From contig CAVQOB010000010.1 of NCBI GenBank assembly GCA_963714325.1, positions 124,001 through 188,000 on the forward strand: DNA of 64,000 nucleotides, given 5' to 3'. Shown in pieces: positions 18,210 through 26,798 of this stretch. The position numbers and the translations under genes are program-made. Under the pieces are notes generated by a model. The model was not told the DNA's origin. It searched no databases and was given only the letters and a program-made list of their open reading frames with translations. The DNA is from CAVQOB01 sp963714325 (GTDB lineage: Bacteria; Pseudomonadota; Alphaproteobacteria; Rhizobiales; Hyphomicrobiaceae). Numbering within the stretch: position 1 is the stretch's first letter; the number at the start of each line of letters is the position of its first letter.

Positions 18210-18929
18210 ATGATCCCAACACGCACCCTGATGGGCGCCATTGCCGCCGCCGCTGTGACCGCCTTGATCGGTCTCGCTTCGCCGGCTGCCGCCCAGGACA
18301 CGATCTGGGATTGGGGTGGCGGCAGTTCCATCGGCGGCAGCGGCCGTGAAAACGTGCGCTTTAATCCGAGCTATGGCGCCGGCCAGATGATCGCCAGCTT
18401 CGGCGATCGCAAGCTGTATTATATCGTCCGCCCCGGTGAGGCGATTGCTTACCCGATTGCCATCCCGCGCGAGCAGAGCCGCTGGCAGGGCGTTACGTCC
18501 GTCTCTTCTAAGCGCGAAAATCCGTCGTGGACACCGACGCCGACGATGCGCGCCGAAAATCCGCGGTTGCCCATGTGGGTGCCCGGCGGCCATCCGATGA
18601 ACCCGCTTGGCGTGCGCGCGCTCTACCTCGGCGCCAGCGCTTACCGCATCCATGGCACCGACGCCCCCTGGACGATCGGGTCGGCTGTTTCGAAGGGCTG
18701 CATCCGCATGTACAATCAGGATGTGCTCGACCTCTATCCGCGCGTCCATACCGGCGCCAAGGTCACCGTCACCTGGCAGACATTCGGCGGCGGTTCGCCG
18801 GTCGCGTCCAGTTCTGGCGACGACGCACCGAAGGTCAAACGCCCCAGCGAAGGCATGCGGAAATATTACCGCACTACGTCGCCGGCTCAGCCGCGTAAGG
18901 CACGCACCGCCGACGCCTCGGGCGAGTGA
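18210..18929 (+). CDS. L,D-transpeptidase (YkuD family)
   Basis: A 239-residue periplasmic enzyme with a signal peptide (LIGLASPAAAQD). It catalyses 3-3 peptidoglycan cross-links or anchors proteins to peptidoglycan. The YkuD domain spans about residues 60-190: it begins ASFGDRKLYYIVRPGEAIAY, has YRIHGTDAPWTIG with the catalytic histidine, and the catalytic cysteine in SKGCIRMYNQDVLDLY. AAGGAG lies eight bases before the ATG. A strong terminator follows. The short C-terminal tail is basic and low-complexity. It precedes a class A PBP gene on the same strand, a sensible pairing of peptidoglycan functions. Confidence 0.93.
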   Translation: MIPTRTLMGAIAAAAVTALIGLASPAAAQDTIWDWGGGSSIGGSGRENVRFNPSYGAGQMIASFGDRKLYYIVRPGEAIAYPIAIPREQSRWQGVTSVSSKRENPSWTPTPTMRAENPRLPMWVPGGHPMNPLGVRALYLGASAYRIHGTDAPWTIGSAVSKGCIRMYNQDVLDLYPRVHTGAKVTVTWQTFGGGSPVASSSGDDAPKVKRPSEGMRKYYRTTSPAQPRKARTADASGE

Positions 18930-18949
18930 CGCGGACGACATTGAAACGC

Positions 18950-18984
18950 AAAAAGGCGGGCCCGGCGGTCCGCCTTTTTTGTTT
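18950..18984 (+). terminator. Rho-independent terminator after the L,D-transpeptidase
   Basis: An AAAAAGGCGG arm and a complementary CCGCCTTTTTT arm around a roughly ten-base GC-rich loop, ending in a T-rich tract that continues as GTTTTGG. It lies 20 bases after the TGA of the transpeptidase gene. Confidence 0.85.
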
Positions 18985-19116
18985 TGGTCTCGGCAGTCTC
19001 GACGCCACCGCAGCCCCGCCCGCCGCCCGCCCGGTTTCAGGCGCAAGGGCGCCATAATGGCTGGATAGGGCTTATCGGGTAGGGTGGATTCTAGTCCGCC
19101 CCAGCGGCGGCCCCTC

Positions 19117-21654
19117 ATGATCCACCTCGTTCGACTCCTGACCCATGTGCTGCAGTTGGCCTTGACCCTGCCGATCCGGGCATTGCGGGTGCTGCTGTTC
19201 GCGGTCGTCCTCAATCCGCGCATCGGCCCGTTGCGGCATCTTGCGACGGCGGCACTCGCTTACGTCGTCTTCGCGCTGCTGCTGGTCTATGTGGCCGCTC
19301 CCCTGCGCGGCGTCATCGGCCAGTACTTCATGGCCGAGAAGCTGCGCTACGACGCCGAGCGCTGGGTCGCCCCCGCCATCTACGACGCGACCGGGTCGTT
19401 CGTCGGCACGTTCGACGCCCGGCTCGATAGCCGCCGCGACGTCAACTACACTGACAACCCCATCGAGATCGGCGATTACGTCGCCAACCCCGATCACAAA
19501 TCAATTCCCGTCCGCGAGACACCGGAAGCCTATTGGCAGTGCCTCTCCTATCACGAGGACCGCTACCTCGGCGGTTGGCTCAACCCCTACGGCATCGACC
19601 TTGTCGGCGTGCTCAAGATCCCCTATTCGACCATCACCCGCTCGATCGCGCTTAGGCGCCCGAGCCTCGGCGTCGGCGGCTCGACGCTGCCGATGCAGTT
19701 CGCGCGCGTGATCTACAATACGCCGCCGAGCAGCGCCGAAAGCAGTGGCACCAAGTTGAAACGCAAGATCAGGGAATGGTGGCTCGCCCCCGTCATCTAC
19801 CACGAGCTGACGCGCGGCGGCGACACGACGCCGCTCAAGCAATGGGCCGCCAACCACATCTGGCTGGCGCAACGCACCGGCGGCCAACCGCTGCACGGCG
19901 TCGAAGTGACGAGCCGCATCGTCTTCGGCAAGGAAGCCAAGGATCTGACCACTGCCGAACAATTCGTGCTCGCCTCCGCCGTCAACAAACCGATCATCCT
20001 TTTGACTGGAAATGACAAGCTCAACGACGTGCGCATGGACCGCTGGCGCTACATCACCGAGGTTCGCGCCCGCACCTGCGCCGAGCGTTTGGTCACCGAC
20101 GCCGCCGAACAGAAGAAGATCCTGTTCGATCTCATCCAGATGGCGTCGGGCCCGCCCGATCCGCGCGTCCGGCCCAAGTTGCAGCAGGCGCTCGAAGCCC
20201 ATGCTCCGAGCCTCGCCAAACGCGCCCACGCCAACCCCGTCATCCGCGCCAACGCCTTGATGCCGGCGGCCCGCTTCGGCGTGCGCGAGGAAATGAAGCA
20301 GGCTTACGGTCACGGATGGAGAGACCACGTGCGCGGCGTCACCACGACGCTCGACGTCGCGGCCAATCTCGCCTTCCACGAACGCGTCCGCAATGAACTC
20401 GCCAAGCTCGACCAGACGCTCGGCGGCAAAATGGACCCAGGCTTCACGCTCGATCCGGCGAAAGCTGCGAGCGACCGCCGCATGCCCAACGTCGTCGTCG
20501 TCGCCGCCAACCACAAGGGCGAGATTGTCCGCTACTACGAGAGTGGCGAGACAGCGCCCTACTTCGGCTCCCCCATGGCGCGCGATACCGAAGCCGGCCG
20601 TTACGATCCGGCGCGCGAAGGCCGGCAAGTTGCGTCGACCGGCAAAGTCCTCGCCGCTATCGGCATCGCCAACGAAGGCCGCGATGCGCCGGGCACGCTC
20701 TACACCGACGCTCTCGCGCCGGAGCGCGGGCTCGACACTTGCGAAAAAGGCAATGGCACGCTGACGCACGGCCGCAAGGCCCTCGTCTCGTTCGCCTGCT
20801 CGCTCAATCGCCCGCTCGAATGGCGTGCCGCCCAGCTCGGCCAAGAGCGCATGCGCCGCCTGATCGCCGGCTTCGGTTTCAACATGCCCGTCGCCACGTC
20901 GAGCGACGACGCGACGCCGCCTTCGACCGCCGCCGTGCGCGGGTTGATCGCCGGGTCGCCGCGCCGCGTGCACCAGATGTCGGCAGTCGTCCTCGCCGCC
21001 CTGACGGAACAGGGCCACAGGCCCGTCGCCCCGCCGACCCTCGTCAAGGCGTTCGACTACACCCACCACGACGCGCCAGGCATGGCCGCCGCCCCCGAAA
21101 AGGCGATCGTCCCCCATTCGCTGATCCGCCGCGAGGGGCACGCAATGCTGCGGACACTGGTGTCGGCGCCGCTGTGCTACCGCGTTGGCGGACAGGCGCA
21201 CGGCACTCTGAAGGCGCTCGCCCAATGGTGCGCCGATGGCCGCGCCGACCTGCGCCTCCACTTCGCCAAGACCGGGACATCTGTCACCGCCGATCCCAAC
21301 GCCACCGTCGACACCTGGATCACCGGCGGACTGCAATTCAGCAATGGCGCCGCTTATTCTTACGTCGTGCTCGTCGGCACCGGCTCATCGCGCGAGCCCT
21401 GGGCGCGCAGCGTGCATGCTGCACAAGCCGGCGTCCCGCTAGCTGAAGTGTTACTCAACGACCTCAAGGAGCACGCGAAGACCAATCCGTTCGCCATTGC
21501 CCAACCGTCGCGCCCGCCAACCCAAGCTGCAACACCCGCCAGTGGCAACCAGAACGCCACCGCCGAAGTCGCGAGTGCTGCTCCCGCCCGCGTCTCGACC
21601 AAACCCGAGGTCGACCGCAGCTGGCGCGAGCGGCTCTTTGAAACGCGGCAGTGA
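19117..21654 (+). CDS. Class A penicillin-binding protein-like (GT51 plus transpeptidase)
   Basis: An 845-residue bitopic membrane protein with a long hydrophobic N-terminus (ATAALAYVVFALLLVYVAAP). The GT51 transglycosylase domain is at about residues 140-270: SYHEDRYLGGW with the catalytic glutamate, GVGGSTLPMQFARV and LKRKIREWWLAPVIYHEL. The penicillin-binding domain shows all three motifs: STGK (SxxK), SLN in the segment SFACSLNRPL (SxN) and KTGT. The tail is Pro/Ala-rich. It polymerises and cross-links peptidoglycan. The region between the domains is unusual compared with typical PBP1a. The ATG at 19117 starts close to the first hydrophobic stretch; one 33 bases upstream is possible. Confidence 0.87.
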   Translation: MIHLVRLLTHVLQLALTLPIRALRVLLFAVVLNPRIGPLRHLATAALAYVVFALLLVYVAAPLRGVIGQYFMAEKLRYDAERWVAPAIYDATGSFVGTFDARLDSRRDVNYTDNPIEIGDYVANPDHKSIPVRETPEAYWQCLSYHEDRYLGGWLNPYGIDLVGVLKIPYSTITRSIALRRPSLGVGGSTLPMQFARVIYNTPPSSAESSGTKLKRKIREWWLAPVIYHELTRGGDTTPLKQWAANHIWLAQRTGGQPLHGVEVTSRIVFGKEAKDLTTAEQFVLASAVNKPIILLTGNDKLNDVRMDRWRYITEVRARTCAERLVTDAAEQKKILFDLIQMASGPPDPRVRPKLQQALEAHAPSLAKRAHANPVIRANALMPAARFGVREEMKQAYGHGWRDHVRGVTTTLDVAANLAFHERVRNELAKLDQTLGGKMDPGFTLDPAKAASDRRMPNVVVVAANHKGEIVRYYESGETAPYFGSPMARDTEAGRYDPAREGRQVASTGKVLAAIGIANEGRDAPGTLYTDALAPERGLDTCEKGNGTLTHGRKALVSFACSLNRPLEWRAAQLGQERMRRLIAGFGFNMPVATSSDDATPPSTAAVRGLIAGSPRRVHQMSAVVLAALTEQGHRPVAPPTLVKAFDYTHHDAPGMAAAPEKAIVPHSLIRREGHAMLRTLVSAPLCYRVGGQAHGTLKALAQWCADGRADLRLHFAKTGTSVTADPNATVDTWITGGLQFSNGAAYSYVVLVGTGSSREPWARSVHAAQAGVPLAEVLLNDLKEHAKTNPFAIAQPSRPPTQAATPASGNQNATAEVASAAPARVSTKPEVDRSWRERLFETRQ

Positions 21655-21725
21655 TCAGGGCTGCAATAGACTACGGCGGCCGCATGGCTGCAGCCGCCGT
21701 CGTCCGAAGTCGTCCAGTTACCCGA

Positions 21726-23798
21726 TCAGGTCAGGATCATGCCGCTGGCCAGCATGTCGTGCGCGTTCATGCCGTGGACATTGTCCAGCGTCACGACGTC
21801 GACGAACTGCTTGCCGACGAAGGCTGAGATGGTTGTGCCAGCCTCCGTCTCGGAGACGCGGATGAGATCGGCCGCTGCGCCCTTCTGATTGGCGAGGATG
21901 CCGTGCAGGTCGAGCACGTCGCCGACAGAGAAGTCGGTGATATGATCGGTTGCCAGGGCGTTGCCGTAACTGACGACGTCCTTTTTGGTCCAGGTGAAGG
22001 TATCGGCACCGCCGCCACCGGTGAGGGTGTTGGCGTACATGCTGGCGGCGAAGTGATCGTCGAACGCAGAGCCTTCAACCGCTTCGATGCCCTGCAGCTT
22101 GTAGGCGAAGCCATCGCCCGACGCGACCTTGCCGCGCAGGTCGACATTGACGCCGCTCTGCAGGCCGGAGAAGTCGAGCGTATCGAAACCCGAGCCGCCG
22201 TTGATCAAGTCGTTGCCGAGGCTGGCGACGATGGTGTCATCGCCGGAGTTGCCGCGGATGTCGTCGTTGCCGGCACCGCCGTCAAGGATGTCGTTACCCT
22301 TGCCGCCGGAAAGCAGGTCGTTGCCGGCTTCGCCGAACACCTTGTCGTTGCCGGTGTTGCCGAACACCTGATCGTTGCCGTCGCCGGCAAAGAGCACGTC
22401 ATCGTCGGCCGCAGTCACGACATGCGGGACGCTGGTTCCGGTCGGCTTGCTGCCGCCGAACATCACGTCATTGCCCATGCCGCCAAACAACACGTCGTTG
22501 CCCTGGCCGCCCTGCAGTTCGTCGTCGTGGCCGCTGGTCAGTGTGATCCTGAGATCATCGGTCGCCGTGAGGCCGCTGCCGTCGGTTGCGGTGGCGGTCA
22601 CTTTCAGCGTCAGGTCGGCGCTATCGGGAGCCGAGATCGTCAGCCCTTCGATTTCGTGACCGGTCAGCGTCCAGCTGCCATCACCGTTGTTCTTGCCAGC
22701 CGACAGCGTCGCGCCTTGCGGCACGTTGTCGATCTGGAAGGAGAGCGCATCGACGCCACCCTTACCGCTGAAGTCGGCCTTGATGACCACGGGCGCCACC
22801 AGCATGGCGACACCGTCACCATGAATGACGTCGTTGCCACCCTTGCCGATGACGCGGTCATTGCCGGCACCGCCGGTCAAGTCGTCGACCGATTTGCTGC
22901 CGATGATTTCGACGCCGGTGACGGCGTTGTCGACATCGTCAGCGCTGAGGCTGATCGAGGCTGCGTCAACGAGAACCGGCGGCAGGCTTTCAATGACGGG
23001 TGTCGTATCGATGACAACCGGAACTTCAGCCGGAGCCGGAACAACCGGATCAACTGTTACGACCGGGGTCGCGTCGACGACCTCAACCGGAACGTCGACA
23101 GGCGCCGGAACAACCGGATCGACCGTTACGATCGGGGTCGCGTCGACGACCTCAACTGGAACGTCGACAGGCGCCGGAACAACCGGATCGACCGTTACGA
23201 CCGGGGTCGCGTCGACGACCTCAACCGGAACGTCGACAGGCGCCGGAACAACCGGATCGACCGTTACGACCGGGGTCGCGTCGACGACCTCAACCGGAAC
23301 ATCGACAGGCGCCGGCGTCACGACAGGAGCCGGATCGACGACAACAATCGGCGCTGGTGTCACGACGGGATCATGTTCATGCTCATCATGGCCATGACCG
23401 TGGTGCTCATCCTTGTCGTCATGATCTTTGCCGTCATGATCGCGGCCGTTGTCGGCATGGCCATCATCATTGTGGTCGCCATCCCCGTGACCGCGGCCGT
23501 CCTTCTTGTCATCGTCCGAATTTGACTTGCCGTGCGGCTCATGCGAGCTGTCGGCGATGGCCGGCTCGGCCTTCTCAGGCTCCACCTTCTGCGGCCCTTT
23601 GCCGTTGTCGGCATGACCATCATCATTGTGGTCGCCATCCCCGTGACCGCGGCCGTCCTTCTTGTCGTCGTCCGAATTGGACTTGCCCGAGTTCGAATCC
23701 TTGTTCGCGACCCTGATCTCGGTTTTTGCTTCAGAAGGCTTGGATGACGGGCTCTCGTGCTCGTCGTCCGACTTCGCCTCTTTCTTGTTATCACTCAT
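21726..23798 (-). CDS. RTX-type calcium-binding protein with repetitive N-terminus
   Basis: A 690-residue acidic, cysteine-free protein. Residues 1-145 are charged and rich in His/Asp, with one 29-residue block present twice (38-66 and 90-118). Residues 161-252 hold four 23-residue Pro/Val repeats. From about residue 300 are RTX nonapeptides of the GGxGNDxxxG kind, such as GGAGNDRVIGKGGNDVIHGDG without break, interrupted by an immunoglobulin-like stretch (about 340-430). There is no signal peptide, so type I secretion via the C-terminus is expected; no secretion genes are near. GGAG precedes the ATG. Likely an adhesin or surface-layer protein. Confidence 0.85.
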   Translation of the reverse strand: MSDNKKEAKSDDEHESPSSKPSEAKTEIRVANKDSNSGKSNSDDDKKDGRGHGDGDHNDDGHADNGKGPQKVEPEKAEPAIADSSHEPHGKSNSDDDKKDGRGHGDGDHNDDGHADNGRDHDGKDHDDKDEHHGHGHDEHEHDPVVTPAPIVVVDPAPVVTPAPVDVPVEVVDATPVVTVDPVVPAPVDVPVEVVDATPVVTVDPVVPAPVDVPVEVVDATPIVTVDPVVPAPVDVPVEVVDATPVVTVDPVVPAPAEVPVVIDTTPVIESLPPVLVDAASISLSADDVDNAVTGVEIIGSKSVDDLTGGAGNDRVIGKGGNDVIHGDGVAMLVAPVVIKADFSGKGGVDALSFQIDNVPQGATLSAGKNNGDGSWTLTGHEIEGLTISAPDSADLTLKVTATATDGSGLTATDDLRITLTSGHDDELQGGQGNDVLFGGMGNDVMFGGSKPTGTSVPHVVTAADDDVLFAGDGNDQVFGNTGNDKVFGEAGNDLLSGGKGNDILDGGAGNDDIRGNSGDDTIVASLGNDLINGGSGFDTLDFSGLQSGVNVDLRGKVASGDGFAYKLQGIEAVEGSAFDDHFAASMYANTLTGGGGADTFTWTKKDVVSYGNALATDHITDFSVGDVLDLHGILANQKGAAADLIRVSETEAGTTISAFVGKQFVDVVTLDNVHGMNAHDMLASGMILT
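23043..23318. repeat. 69-bp in-frame tandem repeat (x4) in the RTX gene
   Basis: Four nearly identical 69-bp units encode a 23-residue block, VPAPVDVPVEVVDATPVVTV plus DPV, with only single-residue differences (one Ile for Val, one Thr for Val). A fifth, degenerate unit follows downstream in the gene. Near identity at DNA level indicates recent expansion or homogenisation. Confidence 0.9.
23445..23687. repeat. Duplicated 87-bp block in the RTX gene
   Basis: Two 87-bp copies (23445-23531 and 23601-23687) encode the same 29-residue block rich in Asp, His and Lys (starts GKSNSDDDKKDGRGHGDGDH). Only a few bases differ. They flank a 23-residue Pro/Glu-rich spacer. Confidence 0.9.
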
Positions 23799-23980
23799 GG
23801 TTCACTCCAACTCCCACCTGCACACGGTCATGCGCGCCACGGAGCTCGCACGTTGTTCCAAGGTATTCATGACAGATGAGTTTCAATAAACGCCTCGAAA
23901 GCGCGCTAAAACACGTCTAAAAATTAGTTCAAATTTTATCGAAATCGACGCAGCCGGCGCGTCAGGCACCCGAGTCGTCA

Positions 23981-25264
23981 TCAGCGCTGCAGGATGCCGA
24001 ATTCCGAGAACGGAATGAAGGCGACGAGATCGCCGGCAGCAACGTCGCCGTGGTCTTCGGGGATATCAATGAGCCCGTCAGCGGCGCGCAGACCAGAGAT
24101 CAATCCCGACCCGTCGCGCGCAAATTTCTCAACGGCGAGGCCGTTCGCGGTCTCCTTGAGTATGCCGCGCCAGAACTCGCGACGACCCTGCTTACGCCCT
24201 GCGAACGCGAATGCCGCCGGCAACATATAACGCCGCGGCTCCGGCCAGGGAGCACCACCGAGCCGTCGCAGCATTGGCCATACGTACATGAGATAGCAGA
24301 CGAACACCGCCACCGGATTGCCGGGCAAGCCGACCACCACGCAATCGCCGATCTGGCCGAACGACATCGGCCGGCCCGGCTTGATCGCCAGCTGCCACAA
24401 ATGCCGCTTGCCGATCGCGGCCAGAGCCCTGACCATGTGGTCCTCTTCCCCGGCACTGGCGCCGCCCGACGTCAACAGCACATCGAACCGTTGGGCTGCA
24501 TCCAACAGCTTGGCTCTGAGCGCCGTTGGATCATCCGGCATCACGCCGAGATCGGTCAGTCGGGCGCCGGCCGATGCGATCAATCCGGCGAGCATCGGCG
24601 CGTTGGCGTCATAGACCTGGCCCGCCGCCAGCGCTTGTCCTGGCCTGACGACTTCGTCACCCGTCGACAACACGCCAACCTCGAGCCGTTTGAAAACCGC
24701 AACATCGGCCAACCCTATCGATGCGATCCCGGCCAGATCCTGCGGCCTTAACACCGCTCCCGCTTCCAGCAACACAGTGCCGGCTGCCACGTCCTCGCCG
24801 GCCTTGCGTCTGTTGGCACCCGGCTTCAATCCGGGCGGGATGCGCACGCCTGCGGTCCCACGCGTTTCGACCAGCATGACATCTTCCTGCATGACGACGC
24901 AGTCATGACCGTCTGGCATGACCGCACCGGTGAAGATCCGCGCGGCGGACCCTGTGGGCGGGATCGTGTCGAGTGCGCGCCCGGCCGCCGCACGCCCGGC
25001 GATCGGCAACGTTGCGCCGGCGGCTTGGTCATAGTCCTTCGATGCAAACGAATATCCATCGACCGCGGCGTTGGTGTGCGCCGGCACCGGCAGCAGCGCT
25101 ACTGCCCGCTCAGCGAGCACGCGACCTGCGGCATCCGCGACCCCCACCCGCTCAACGCCGACGACTGTCGCCAGCCGCCCGCGCAACAGCTGGATCGCAT
25201 CAGCGTGCCGCATCCGGTCCTGCCCGGGGACGAAACAATCGTCGTTCAGCCGTCCTGCCGTCAT
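23981..25264 (-). CDS. moeA: Molybdopterin molybdenumtransferase MoeA family
   Basis: A 427-residue protein that inserts molybdate into adenylylated molybdopterin, or a paralogue of that family. It begins MTAGRLNDDCFVPG, the LNDDCF start seen in alphaproteobacterial MoeA-like proteins, which supports the long start. Domain signatures: VPAHTNAAVDGYSFAS, then AARIFTGAVMPDGHDCVVMQ, VLSTGDEVVRPG and the MoCF motif region SGGASAGEEDHMVRAL. NPVAVFVCY leads into the C-terminal domain. It stands alone, convergent with nothing and upstream of a gap to mreB; other molybdopterin genes are not in the window. Confidence 0.92.
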   Translation of the reverse strand: MTAGRLNDDCFVPGQDRMRHADAIQLLRGRLATVVGVERVGVADAAGRVLAERAVALLPVPAHTNAAVDGYSFASKDYDQAAGATLPIAGRAAAGRALDTIPPTGSAARIFTGAVMPDGHDCVVMQEDVMLVETRGTAGVRIPPGLKPGANRRKAGEDVAAGTVLLEAGAVLRPQDLAGIASIGLADVAVFKRLEVGVLSTGDEVVRPGQALAAGQVYDANAPMLAGLIASAGARLTDLGVMPDDPTALRAKLLDAAQRFDVLLTSGGASAGEEDHMVRALAAIGKRHLWQLAIKPGRPMSFGQIGDCVVVGLPGNPVAVFVCYLMYVWPMLRRLGGAPWPEPRRYMLPAAFAFAGRKQGRREFWRGILKETANGLAVEKFARDGSGLISGLRAADGLIDIPEDHGDVAAGDLVAFIPFSEFGILQR

Positions 25265-25494
25265 CGCACCCGAATCCAGTTCTTGGCCCAGTCCTTACGT
25301 CCCAAATCATAGCACGGCACGCACGCCGATCACACGGTCCAGGCAACACGCCCGTCGCGCAACACCGCCAACATGTGACGTGAATCCAGCACGCTTGCAG
25401 GACGGGACCGATTTGAATACACCAGCACGACTGATCCCGTGCGATCCGAATGTAGCACAGACTCGCGCATCCGGCGGGGCTGAACGAGAGCATC

Positions 25495-26532
25495 ATGGCG
25501 TCAAGCGTTTCACAAAGTTTTTCCGACGACATTGCCATCGATCTTGGCACGGCGAACACGCTTGTCTACGTTGCCGGGCGTGGTGTCATCATCGACGAGC
25601 CGTCGGTCGTCGCCGTTCGCGCCAAGAACGGGACGCGCGAAGTGCTCGCCGTCGGCCAGAAGGCGCGGATGATGGTCGGCCGGACGCCTGAATCGATTGA
25701 AACGATCCGGCCGCTGCGGGACGGCGTGATCGCCGACTTCATTGCAACGGAAGAAATGCTGCGCCAGTTCATAAAGCGCGCCAAGACGATGCTGAATTTC
25801 CGCCGGCCGCGCATCCTGATCTGCGTGCCGGCCGGCGCCACCCCGGTCGAGCGCCGCGCCGTCTACGAAACGGCGCTCTCGGCCGGTGCCCGCAAAGTCT
25901 ACATCATCGAGGAGCCGGTGGCGGCGGCGATCGGCGCGGGCCTGCCGGTCGACGAACCAACGGGGTCGATGGTCATCGACATGGGCGGCGGCACCACCGA
26001 TATCGCCGTGCTCTCGCTCGGCGGCGTCATCCAGGCACGCTCGCTCAGGGTTGCCGGCAACGCGCTCGACGAGGCAATCATCCGTTATGTCCGCAAGAAG
26101 CATCAGCTGTTGATCGGTGAAGCCAACGCCGAACGCATCAAGATCGAGGCCGGCACGGCGGTTGCGGATGCTGGGGATCAGGCGACCGAGATCCATATCC
26201 GCGGCCGCGATCTGCGCCAGGGCCGGGCCAAGACCGTTGTGCTGCGCCCCGGCGATATTGCCGAAGCACTGGCTGGACCGATCGATGACCTCGCTGAGTT
26301 CATTCAGCGCGCTGTCGAGGACTTGCCGCCGGACGTCGCCTCCGACATCGCCGAGCACGGCATTTATCTGACCGGCGGGGGCGCGCTGCTGGATCGCCTC
26401 GACCAGGAGCTCTCCCGCCGCATCGGTATCAAGATCATCGTCCCCGAAAATCCCTTGCATTGTGTGATCCGCGGCACAGCACTCGTCCTCGCCAACCTCG
26501 AAAAGCGCGAGCACCTGCTGATCAGACCCTAG
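25495..26532 (+). CDS. mreB: Rod shape-determining protein MreB
   Basis: A 345-residue bacterial actin that polymerises under the inner membrane and positions wall synthesis. Actin-fold signatures are clear: phosphate 1 IAIDLGTANTLVYV, IADFIATEEMLRQFIKRA, IEEPVAAAIGAGLPV, phosphate 2 MVIDMGGGTTDIAVLSLGG and the adenosine motif GIYLTGGGALLDRLD. It normally heads an mreBCD operon, but here a convergent gene follows, so this is a solo, perhaps second, copy. The gene ends CCC-TAG, and this TAG lies within the CTAG border of the MITE-like element at 26533. Confidence 0.95.
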   Translation: MASSVSQSFSDDIAIDLGTANTLVYVAGRGVIIDEPSVVAVRAKNGTREVLAVGQKARMMVGRTPESIETIRPLRDGVIADFIATEEMLRQFIKRAKTMLNFRRPRILICVPAGATPVERRAVYETALSAGARKVYIIEEPVAAAIGAGLPVDEPTGSMVIDMGGGTTDIAVLSLGGVIQARSLRVAGNALDEAIIRYVRKKHQLLIGEANAERIKIEAGTAVADAGDQATEIHIRGRDLRQGRAKTVVLRPGDIAEALAGPIDDLAEFIQRAVEDLPPDVASDIAEHGIYLTGGGALLDRLDQELSRRIGIKIIVPENPLHCVIRGTALVLANLEKREHLLIRP

Positions 26533-26798
26533 TACCCACAATCACAAGTCCCCGGTACGGCTGACGGCCCAAGATGCGTGCCGGGCAGGAGCGAGGTCGC
26601 CGGCAAGGCATATCCTTGTCAAGACCGCGCGACATCGCCGGCACGCATCTTCGGCCGCCCGAAAGGGTCGCAGATCCCGGGCGCCCGGTGTGTTACCGCC
26701 GCTCACCGATGCGATGGCATCGCTGTCGCGACGGCGCCTGCCGGGCACTCCGGCCTCTGCGATCAGACGTACCAGGGACTTGTGATTGTGGGTACTAG
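26529..26798. mobile_element. MITE-like element with CTAG ends, copy 1
   Basis: A 262-bp non-coding element (26533-26794) between two CTAG tetramers (26529-26532 and 26795-26798). Its ends are inverted repeats of about 31 bp with two mismatches, starting TACCCACAATCACAAGTCCC. Inside are further complementary stretches, such as AAGATGCGTGCCGG and CCGGCACGCATCTT. It is about 95% identical, in opposite orientation, to the element at 36670. Reading frames within it are palindrome artefacts. CTAG duplication resembles IS5-group targets; the helper transposase is not in the window. Confidence 0.85.

Noticed and set aside
19501..21336. A 611-codon open frame antisense to the PBP gene
   Set aside because: It lies wholly opposite a gene with all catalytic motifs; high GC keeps the antisense frame open. 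No family pattern or ribosome-binding site is seen.
23043..23318. Possible CRISPR array
   Set aside because: The 69-bp units are contiguous, in frame and have no variable spacers; they are protein repeats.
21903..23525. A 540-codon frame opposite the RTX gene
   Set aside because: Its repeats (NRNVDRRRNNRIDRYDRG type) are the mirror of the 69-bp repeats in the RTX gene; no start signal or known domain.
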